A stretch of DNA of 26,497 bases from JBFWUW01 sp050247075. GTDB taxonomy: Bacteria; Planctomycetota; Planctomycetia; Pirellulales; JBFWUW01. A program made the position numbers and the translations under genes. Each line of letters starts with the position of its first letter. The stretch's first letter is position 1. The notes beneath the pieces are model-generated. The model saw only the letters and a program-made list of their open reading frames with translations, had not been told where the DNA came from and searched no databases. Positions 21,099 to 26,497 of the stretch are shown here, piece after piece. Location of the stretch: contig JBFWUW010000086.1 of the NCBI GenBank assembly GCA_050247075.1, positions 1 to 26,497 of the forward strand. The letters run 5' to 3'.

Positions 21099-22217
21099 TT
21101 AAGCAACCACCATCTCCGCAAACGACTTAGGCGTTGTTGACAGCACCTCGTGGCCATTCTTCGTCACTAATACGTCATCTTCGATCCGCACGCCGCCCCA
21201 GCCGGGCAAATAGATGCCGGGTTCTACCGTCACTACCATTCCGGCCTTGAGGGGCTTCTTTTGGTTCACGCCCAGGCGCGGCATCTCGTGAATATCGAGC
21301 CCGATGCCATGCCCCAAGCCGTGTCCGAAGTTTTTTCCGAAACCCCCATCGCCAATAACTTTACGGGCGATTTTGTCCACCTCTTCACCCGTTACGCCGG
21401 GCTTGATGGCATTGATAGCCGCCAACTGCGCTTTTAACACAACTCCATACACCCGTTCGAGTTTTGGCGAAATTTTACCGGTCACCAAAACACGCGTCAA
21501 GTCGCTCTTATACAGCCGATGTTGCGCACCCCAATCGACCAGCAAGAGATCGTGTTCGCCGATGGCAAAGTCGCCAGCGCGGGCGTGCGGCAGCGCCGCC
21601 CGTGGTCCCGCGGCCACAATCGGCGTGAAGCTGCACCCGCTGGCACCAAACAACCGCAATTGATGTTCTAACTGGTAGGCGATTTGTTGTTCGGTCTGCT
21701 CCGGCCGCAGCGACGCCCGCAACACGGCAAAACCGCGCTCGGCTAACTGCACGGCCTCACGCAGAATGGCAATCTCTTCCGCATCTTTGATCTCGCGGAG
21801 TTGCTCGACCAGTCCCGTGGTGGGGGCTAGCTCCACCTTGGGGAGCTTTTCGACCAGGTTGCCGTGCCCCGCCACCGTTAGCGAACCCGCCTCAAATCCA
21901 AGTTGCGAGATTTTGGCCGCCCCTGCCGCCTCGGCCGTGGCCTCGGGCATGGTCACGCCTTGCTTGCGCACCAGTAACCGCAAACCGGGGCATTCATCTT
22001 GTAGTTGGGTGACGTAGCGAAAGTCCGTAATCAGCACTTCTTCCTGAAGGCCGATCAGCAGCCAGCTATCGTCGCCCGTAAATCCGGTGAGGTAAGTGAC
22101 GTTGTTGAAATTGGTGACGAGCAACCCGCCGGCCTTCTCGGCTTTGAGCAGTTTGCGGAGCCTGTCACGGCGCGTCGCGAAGCAATCCATAGGGTCAACT
22201 CGGCGGTGGGCATCCAT
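21099..22217 (-). CDS. M24-family Xaa-Pro aminopeptidase-like protein
   Basis: A 372-residue cytoplasmic metallopeptidase of the pita-bread fold. The N-terminal creatinase-like domain includes GGLLVTNFNNVTYLTGFTGD. The C-terminal M24 domain carries the five metal ligands: Asp in LLLVDWGAQ, Asp in YKSDLTRVLV, His in HGLGHGIGLDIHEMP, Glu in VVTVEPGIYLPGW and Glu in GVRIEDDVL. Such enzymes remove an N-terminal residue before proline; proline-peptide turnover is the likely role. The start is uncertain: ATG 22217 and ATG 22190 are both in frame and neither has a clear ribosome binding site. The position next to accB-accC is typical of pepP-like genes in many bacteria. Confidence 0.92.
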   Translation of the reverse strand: MDAHRRVDPMDCFATRRDRLRKLLKAEKAGGLLVTNFNNVTYLTGFTGDDSWLLIGLQEEVLITDFRYVTQLQDECPGLRLLVRKQGVTMPEATAEAAGAAKISQLGFEAGSLTVAGHGNLVEKLPKVELAPTTGLVEQLREIKDAEEIAILREAVQLAERGFAVLRASLRPEQTEQQIAYQLEHQLRLFGASGCSFTPIVAAGPRAALPHARAGDFAIGEHDLLLVDWGAQHRLYKSDLTRVLVTGKISPKLERVYGVVLKAQLAAINAIKPGVTGEEVDKIARKVIGDGGFGKNFGHGLGHGIGLDIHEMPRLGVNQKKPLKAGMVVTVEPGIYLPGWGGVRIEDDVLVTKNGHEVLSTTPKSFAEMVVA

Positions 22218-22342
22218 TAGATATCGTGTGTGGCGGACGGCCCACAGTCTAACCCGCGAATGGTTGGAAAGGGAGGTGTTGGCAATGCCCAGCGGCGATT
22301 GCCGAGTGTCGAATGACAACCCGGCCCTGACCCCCAAAACGT

Positions 22343-22413
22343 GTAGGAGGCGATTCCATCGCCGATGACGGACAGCGGAAGCCGCGTTCGTCGGCGTTGG
22401 AGCCGCCTCCTAC
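22343..22413. repeat. second inverted-pair hairpin repeat
   Basis: The left arm 22343-22368 and right arm 22388-22413 are 26 nt each and enclose a 19-nt loop, the same loop length as the element at 15559-15627. Of four differences from perfect complementarity, two give G-T (G-U in RNA) pairs and two are true mismatches. The left arm shares the GTAGGAGGCGATTCCATCGC core. The element lies just after the stop of the DUF6666-like gene (22446, minus strand) and before the peptidase start. Confidence 0.8.
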
Positions 22414-22445
22414 AAATCAGCGTAGGCAAATGCCCCTGCCACAAG

Positions 22446-23831
22446 TTACTGCCGCAGGAAGAAGTTGCCATTGTCGGCCGTGTTAAACAGCGGCCGGAAA
22501 GGGCTTTGCTCGCCCCAACAAGGATCCTTCGGGCAGCAACGCGACTTGAAGGGGTAGAACACCAGGTTCATGCCGAGATTCCAGCCTTCGGCCAACGGGT
22601 TATTGTCCAGCGGAATCAAGTAGGTAAAGCCCGTATTGAGCGCGATGCAATCGGCCAGTGGGACATGGAAGTCGGCACCAATGGCCAGCCGGTCTTGCGT
22701 GCCGCCGGGACGAAATCCATTATCGGTGACACCGACAAAGGCCCGGAAGTCGCCCCCGGTGCAAGAACGGTGCCTCACGAATCCGCCGTAGAAGTCGGAG
22801 ACATACGTGTTGACGCCCCCGCCGGCAAAGTTAGGTGCCAAGGTCGCTTTCGACGTGCCGATGTTGCACATGAAGCCGATTTCATTTTGGCGCGGGCCGA
22901 CATAGCTGATTTCACCGCGAACCTGAGAGTACTCGAAGTCGCCAGGTCCCCCTTGATACCAGTTATTCATGCAGTCATAGACCACGCCCCCTTGCAGTCC
23001 ACACAGCGCCCGGTGGAACAAGCCCACGGTGAAGAACTCTTGTTCGAAGTAGTTCGAGTACAAATTGTTTTGCGTGGCCTGGTATCCCACTTGAAAGCCC
23101 AATCCCAGCTCATTGCCGATCCAGGGCAAGGGAGCACCGAAGTTGATGCCCTCTTGAAAGCCGAAATTGCCGTTGTTGACGCCGCCGTTGCCGCGAAGCA
23201 CCGGGCTACGAAACCCATGCACGCCGCCGCTTATTTCCAAATTACGCAGCCAGCAAAGATCGAAGCACAAGCAAAACTTACGGCCCGGGGCACAGCAGCT
23301 ATCGCAGCCGTTGGTGCAGCCGCCGTCAAATCCGCAGGTGTCGCAGCCGCAGTCTCCGCCGCCGCCACAGCCGCATTCGCCATTGGTGCAACCGCAGTTG
23401 CCCCCCATGGCATCGCCGGAATAAAACCCGTCTACGACGGGTTGCGGACCTTGTTCGATGATCGGACCCGGTTGCCCAGGAGCGGGGATGACTTCGGCAC
23501 CCATGTGCTCGCCTTCCATTATTTCGCCCTGCCGCATGACGACCATGCCGGCGTGTCCGCTACGCTGCATGCGGGCACGCTGGGCCGGATCGACCCAGGG
23601 GCGATGCGTCCGCGCGGTCCTCGTTTGAGGGCGGGTCCAAGCAACCTGCTCGACTTGGGACTGCGCTGGTTCGTCTAGTTCGACGTTAGTTTCCTCTGGC
23701 GTGCGCAATGCCCGCATCGCCCGCTGACGAGGCTGACCGTCCGCCAGCGTCGTGCTAGCGTTAAAGGTCGCACCGAGTACAAAGCCCAGCGCCATCAGCC
23801 ACCCGCCCGCCGATTGCCAGTTGCGATTCAT
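22446..23831 (-). CDS. Cys-rich planctomycete surface/outer-membrane-like protein (DUF6666-like)
   Basis: A 461-residue protein. A signal peptide (SAGGWLMALGFVLGATFNAS) is followed by a Pro/Gln/Arg-rich region (about 35-125). A cysteine-rich segment (about 143-195) contains CGCTNGECGCGGGGDCGCD and CTNGCDSCCAPGRKFCLC, with some 16-18 cysteines in about 55 residues. The C-terminal ~265 residues are rich in Gly, Asn and aromatic residues and alternate like a beta-barrel (LGLGFQVGYQATQNNLYSNY, GDFRAFVGVTDNGFRPGGTQ, WNLGMNLVFYPF). I recognise the barrel part as like the planctomycete DUF6666 group, by memory only. AGAGG upstream of ATG 23831 supports the start. It probably sits in the outer membrane or cell surface, where the cysteines could cross-link by disulfides. 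Function unknown. Confidence 0.8.
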   Translation of the reverse strand: MNRNWQSAGGWLMALGFVLGATFNASTTLADGQPRQRAMRALRTPEETNVELDEPAQSQVEQVAWTRPQTRTARTHRPWVDPAQRARMQRSGHAGMVVMRQGEIMEGEHMGAEVIPAPGQPGPIIEQGPQPVVDGFYSGDAMGGNCGCTNGECGCGGGGDCGCDTCGFDGGCTNGCDSCCAPGRKFCLCFDLCWLRNLEISGGVHGFRSPVLRGNGGVNNGNFGFQEGINFGAPLPWIGNELGLGFQVGYQATQNNLYSNYFEQEFFTVGLFHRALCGLQGGVVYDCMNNWYQGGPGDFEYSQVRGEISYVGPRQNEIGFMCNIGTSKATLAPNFAGGGVNTYVSDFYGGFVRHRSCTGGDFRAFVGVTDNGFRPGGTQDRLAIGADFHVPLADCIALNTGFTYLIPLDNNPLAEGWNLGMNLVFYPFKSRCCPKDPCWGEQSPFRPLFNTADNGNFFLRQ

Positions 23832-24075
23832 CGCCAGCACCTCTTAAAAAGTCGCGTGGAATTCGGATACCGGCTGCCAGCAACGCCAGCGCGTTGCCAA
23901 TGCCTGACTTCCGACTGCCGTGTATATCGGAATCGGCACGACCGCTACTTTCGTCAAAGTTGCCGTAATCCGAAAAAGCAATGCTTCTTTCCCAGACTTC
24001 CATTCGAAGTGGGCGTCCGAGTACGATGCCGGCCAATCGACGAGCGCAACCGCTGTTCTCTGGGAGAAAACTGCC

Positions 24076-24429
24076 GTGTGGACCGTGCTGCTATTGATTG
24101 GCTCCAATGCCTTTATGACCCTGGCCTGGTACGGGCACTTGGGCGAGAAATTCAAGGCCTACCCGCTACGGTGGGTCATCCTGACCAGTTGGCTGATCGC
24201 ATTGCCAGAGTATGTCTTGCAAGTGCCGGCAAACCGGCTGGGGCACGGCCAGTTCACCGCACCGCAACTCAAGATCATGCAAGAGTGCATCTCCATCACG
24301 ATCTTTGTGGTTTTCAGTATGCTTGTTTTGAAAGAACAACCCCGTTGGAACGACTGGCTGGCGTTTGGACTGATACTGCTAGCCGTGGTTGTCATGATGT
24401 ATCCAAAGATGGCTGCGGCGGCCGGATGA
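24076..24429 (+). CDS. DMT-family small membrane protein (DUF486)
   Basis: A 117-residue integral membrane protein with four predicted helices (VWTVLLLIGSNAFMTLAWYG, WVILTSWLIALPEYVLQV, CISITIFVVFSMLVL and WLAFGLILLAVVVMMYP). The blocks SNAFMTLAWYGHLG, LPEYVLQVPANRLG, FTAPQLKIMQE and FSMLVLKE match DUF486, a small relative of the drug/metabolite transporter superfamily. The function of the family is unknown. The start is taken as GTG at 24076 because GGGAG lies at 24062-24066 and because the family begins at M-W-T-V; upstream in-frame codons do not resemble the family. It is divergent from the Cys-rich surface protein gene. Confidence 0.88.
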   Translation: MWTVLLLIGSNAFMTLAWYGHLGEKFKAYPLRWVILTSWLIALPEYVLQVPANRLGHGQFTAPQLKIMQECISITIFVVFSMLVLKEQPRWNDWLAFGLILLAVVVMMYPKMAAAAG

Positions 24430-24484
24430 AGCCAACTTGCTTTTCCGCGAGCACCGCGGTCGGTAGACTGGCCGGCGGAGTTGT

Positions 24485-24554
24485 CAGTTTTCCGTTTACA
24501 GTGATCAGCCAATTGCTGACGGCTGATCACCTTCAGCCTTTCGCCTATCGCCTC
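24485..24554. repeat. heptamer-phased tract with a perfect hairpin
   Basis: About ten 7-nt units in phase (CAGTTTT, CCGTTTA, CAGTGAT, CAGCCAA, TTGCTGA, CGGCTGA, TCACCTT, CAGCCTT, TCGCCTA, TCGCCTC) fill most of the gap between the DUF486 stop and the SIS gene. Within it, TGATCAGCC (24502-24510) and GGCTGATCA (24521-24529) form a perfect 9-bp stem with a 10-nt loop. Confidence 0.65.
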
Positions 24555-24570
24555 CCCCGGAGCTTTCTTC

Positions 24571-25182
24571 ATGCTCGGTGCCTCGCTGGACGTGCCGCAA
24601 TACCTGGCTCGGCTGCACGCCGAGATTGACCGCGTGGATCAGGCGGAAATCCGCCAAATGGCCGATTGGGTCTACGAGGCCTGGGAGAACGACAAGTTCG
24701 TCTACATTTTTGGCAATGGCGGATCGGGCACCACCGCCACCCACATGAGCGAAGACCTGGGCAAGTCGTCGCTCCGCGAGCGCGATCTCAAAGACGAGTC
24801 CAAGAAACGGCTCAAAGTCCTCAGCCTGACCGACAATCTGGGCTGGATTCTGGCTGTCGGCAACGACGTAGGATACGACCAGATCTTCGTGCAACAACTG
24901 ATGAACTATGGCCGGGCCGGCGATGTCTGCCTGGCAATCAGCGGCTCCGGCAACAGCCCCAATGTGTTGAATGCCGTCGATTGGGCCAATCGGCACGGGC
25001 TGAAGACATTTGGCCTGACCGGATTTGGCGGCGGCAAACTCAAACAAATGCAACAAGCCGGGCTGCATGTGCCGTTGGACGACATGGGCATGGTCGAAAG
25101 CATTCACCTGTGCGTCTTTCATTGGGTGCTCAACGATGTTTTCGCCAAGATCAACGGCGAGGGCAGATACGCCCCCCGCTAG
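24571..25182 (+). CDS. SIS-domain (GmhA-like) sugar-phosphate isomerase
   Basis: A 203-residue cytoplasmic protein with one SIS domain. The phosphosugar-binding loop is YIFGNGGSGTTATHMSEDLG (about 45-64), with Glu61 at the position of a catalytic Glu in GmhA, and the second loop is AISGSGNSPNVLNAVDWAN. Near the C-terminus MVESIHLCVFHWVL carries a His in the position expected for the second catalytic residue. GmhA makes D-glycero-heptose 7-phosphate from sedoheptulose 7-phosphate; related SIS proteins act on other phosphosugars, so the substrate is not certain. GGAG lies 8 nt before the ATG. The DUF2007 gene follows after 20 nt, then a ROK kinase, suggesting one transcription unit. Confidence 0.88.
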   Translation: MLGASLDVPQYLARLHAEIDRVDQAEIRQMADWVYEAWENDKFVYIFGNGGSGTTATHMSEDLGKSSLRERDLKDESKKRLKVLSLTDNLGWILAVGNDVGYDQIFVQQLMNYGRAGDVCLAISGSGNSPNVLNAVDWANRHGLKTFGLTGFGGGKLKQMQQAGLHVPLDDMGMVESIHLCVFHWVLNDVFAKINGEGRYAPR

Positions 25183-25202
25183 TTTTCAAGGAAACTTTTT
25201 CC

Positions 25203-25757
25203 ATGTCGAGCGAACTCGTCACGGTGGCTACTTTTCTCACGCCAGAGCATGCGGAGTTGGCTCGCGGCATGCTGCAGTCCGAGGGCGTGAGGGCCTACAT
25301 CGCCGACGGCGCCGTGATCGGCAACCACTGGGGGCTGACCAACGCGGTCGGCGGAGTCAAACTGCAAGTGGGCGATCGTGATGTAAGAACGGCCCGCCGG
25401 ATCTTGGACGAATTCCAAGACCGCAAGGAAGCCGACGAGCAATCTGGTTCGCCTTGGACCTGCCCCAATTGCCAAGAGCAAGTCGATGCGAACTTCGACC
25501 TTTGCTGGTCGTGTGGTGCCCTGCCCGACGGCAGCCATGACCCCGACGCGGCCGCTGCGGCCAGGCAAACTCGCGACGTCCGTGGTGATGGCCCGGACGA
25601 GCCAGCACAGGCCGAATCGGGTGAACTAGCCACGCATGCCGCGGCCTGGGATATCGACGGAGAGAAACTCAATTCGACGCAGATTATAAGAATTGCCGCG
25701 TTAGGGTTGCTCATTGCGGCTTTGTTGGGGTTCGCCGCCTGGTCCGTCAGCCGTTAA
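25203..25757 (+). CDS. DUF2007 - zinc ribbon - transmembrane protein
   Basis: A 184-residue protein. Residues 4-72 form a DUF2007 (putative signal-transducing) domain: VTVATFLTPEHAELARGMLQ, then LQVGDRDVRTARRILDEF. Residues 87-104 form a zinc ribbon (CPNCQEQVDANFDLCWSCG; Cys87, Cys90, Cys101, Cys104). An acidic, low-complexity linker follows, then one C-terminal membrane helix (IAALGLLIAALLGFAAWSV, about 164-182). With the tail in the membrane, the DUF2007 and zinc parts should face the cytoplasm. Its role is unknown; DUF2007 domains are thought to be regulatory. AAGGAAA lies about 8-14 nt before the ATG, within the short gap after the SIS gene. The ROK gene starts 20 nt after the stop. Confidence 0.85.
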   Translation: MSSELVTVATFLTPEHAELARGMLQSEGVRAYIADGAVIGNHWGLTNAVGGVKLQVGDRDVRTARRILDEFQDRKEADEQSGSPWTCPNCQEQVDANFDLCWSCGALPDGSHDPDAAAAARQTRDVRGDGPDEPAQAESGELATHAAAWDIDGEKLNSTQIIRIAALGLLIAALLGFAAWSVSR

Positions 25758-25777
25758 TCGCCACGCATAAAACCAAT

Positions 25778-26497
25778 ATGTATCTCGGCATTGAAATCGG
25801 CGGCACCAAATTGCAATTGGGCGTGGGAGCCGGCGATGGCAGTCCGTTGGTGCAATTGCTGCGTTTCGATGTCGATCCGTCGCAAGGAGCGGCCGGTATC
25901 TTGCGGCGGATCGAAAAGGGAGCGCAAGAACTGTTGCAACGCCACCCGATAGCCGCGATTGGCTGCGGCTTTGGCGGGCCGGTTGATGTGGCCGAAGGCC
26001 GGGTGGTCAAGAGCCATCATGTGGCGGGCTGGAATGGCCTGGAACTGGCCGACTGGTTGCAACGCCTGTTTGGCGTTCCAGCCGCCATCGCCAACGATGC
26101 CGATACGGCTGGCCTGGCCGAAGCCCGCTTTGGGGCCGGGTTTGGTGCCAGTCCGGTATTGTACGTCACGGTCGGAACGGGCATTGGCGCGGGCTTGATC
26201 GTGGATGGCCAAATCTACGCGGGCTGCGGCCGAGGCGCAGCAGAACTGGGGCATTTACGGCCCGGCTTGCACGCCGACCGGCCCGACGAAAATCTAGAAT
26301 CGCTGGCGGCTGGCTGGGGCATTGCCGCAGCGGCGCAAAGCAGGCTGTCGGGGGGAGCTGTTTCGCATCGTTTCAGCAGCCTGGCACCAGGCCTCGACCG
26401 CAAAGTGCCCGACGCCGTGCGGCAGCGCCTGATTGAAGCAGAAGCAGCGGCCGAGGAATTCGCCGCCGACTTGCTGACCCGTTGCGATGGCATCGTT
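25778..26497 (+). CDS. ROK-family sugar kinase, 3' end outside window
   Basis: 240 codons are present; the frame is open at the right edge. The protein begins MYLGIEIGGTKLQLGVG, the ATP-phosphate loop of ROK kinases (usually D-I-G-G-T-K, here E). It has GCGFGGPVDVAEGRVV, the catalytic-Asp block ANDADTAGLAEARFG (usual form E-N-D-A-N) and the second phosphate loop VTVGTGIGAGLIVDG. After ELGHLRPG the usual zinc motif C-x-C-G-x-x-G-C-L-E is replaced by HADRPDENLES, so the structural zinc site is missing. ROK kinases phosphorylate glucose, fructose, N-acetylglucosamine or similar sugars; the substrate cannot be read here. No clear Shine-Dalgarno is present. Co-transcription with the SIS and DUF2007 genes is likely (20-nt gap). 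Confidence 0.88.
   Translation, partial: MYLGIEIGGTKLQLGVGAGDGSPLVQLLRFDVDPSQGAAGILRRIEKGAQELLQRHPIAAIGCGFGGPVDVAEGRVVKSHHVAGWNGLELADWLQRLFGVPAAIANDADTAGLAEARFGAGFGASPVLYVTVGTGIGAGLIVDGQIYAGCGRGAAELGHLRPGLHADRPDENLESLAAGWGIAAAAQSRLSGGAVSHRFSSLAPGLDRKVPDAVRQRLIEAEAAAEEFAADLLTRCDGIV

Noticed and set aside
22365..23678. 437-codon open frame on the plus strand, antisense to the Cys-rich surface protein
   Set aside because: It is a GC-driven shadow: Ala/Val/Gln-rich, no family resemblance, and it fully overlaps a gene with a signal peptide, ribosome binding site and recognisable fold.
23920..24075. Upstream extension of the DUF486 protein
   Set aside because: The added 52 residues are not hydrophobic or family-like, while GTG 24076 has a GGGAG ribosome binding site and the family N-terminus.
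25183..25199. AGTTT-TCAAGG-AAACT-TTTT as a terminator between the SIS and DUF2007 genes
   Set aside because: The stem is 5 A/T-rich pairs and overlaps the ribosome binding site of the next gene; too weak to stop transcription.

Overview
The window looks like a piece of a planctomycete chromosome, most likely of the Pirellulales type. It is GC-rich with long shadow frames. It carries protein types I associate with that group: a DUF4332 helix-hairpin-helix protein, several paired-knuckle zinc-ribbon proteins, exported enzymes fused to lipocalin-like or leucine-rich-repeat modules, a MoxR ATPase with a GYF_2 domain, and a Cys-rich outer-membrane-like protein. No rRNA, tRNA, CRISPR array, transposase or phage gene was seen. 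The taxonomic call rests on family recognition, not on a search.

Layout. 1-4680 (+): the 3' part of a DUF4332 gene, a lone rplC (ribosomal protein L3) behind a good sigma70-type promoter, an exported creatininase-family protein with a lipocalin-like tail, and an AraD1/GguC-type fumarylacetoacetate-hydrolase-fold enzyme. 4689-11771 (-): a long co-directional run, in transcription order a double zinc-ribbon protein, a DUF4198-like exported protein, a YbgC-like thioesterase, EutB without EutC, GYF_2-MoxR, DUF58 and a cysteine-free Rrf2 regulator. 12007-15545 (+): an enolase-superfamily enzyme and an exported SMP-30/gluconolactonase fused to ten 24-residue LRRs. 15634-23831 (-): in transcription order a DUF6666-like Cys-rich surface protein, an M24 peptidase (PepP-like), accB, accC, pheS, a 75-residue protein and pheT. 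24076-26497 (+): a DMT/DUF486 small membrane protein, a SIS (GmhA-like) isomerase, a DUF2007-zinc-ribbon-TM protein and the 5' part of a ROK sugar kinase.

How genes work together. accB-accC (acetyl-CoA carboxylase) runs almost directly into pheS (9 nt gap), and pheS-pheT encode PheRS; a small unrelated gene flanked by 7-bp repeat tracts splits pheS from pheT. MoxR and DUF58 overlap by 4 nt and are a classic chaperone/vWA pair. An enolase-fold enzyme, an SMP-30 lactonase, an AraD1-type enzyme and a ROK kinase point to sugar-acid catabolism, though they are not one operon.

The most striking non-genic signal is a dispersed hairpin repeat with core GGCGATGGAATCGCCTCCTAC. It occurs as two inverted pairs with 25/26-bp arms and the same 19-nt loop (15559-15627, 22343-22413) and as two direct copies upstream of rplC (1185-1275). 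A second signal is a set of heptamer-phased tracts at 1214-1241, 17641-17675, 17934-17961 and 24485-24554. I found no clear, complete, previously undescribed system; the best leads are the repeat families, the small gene inside pheS-pheT and the unusual domain fusions.
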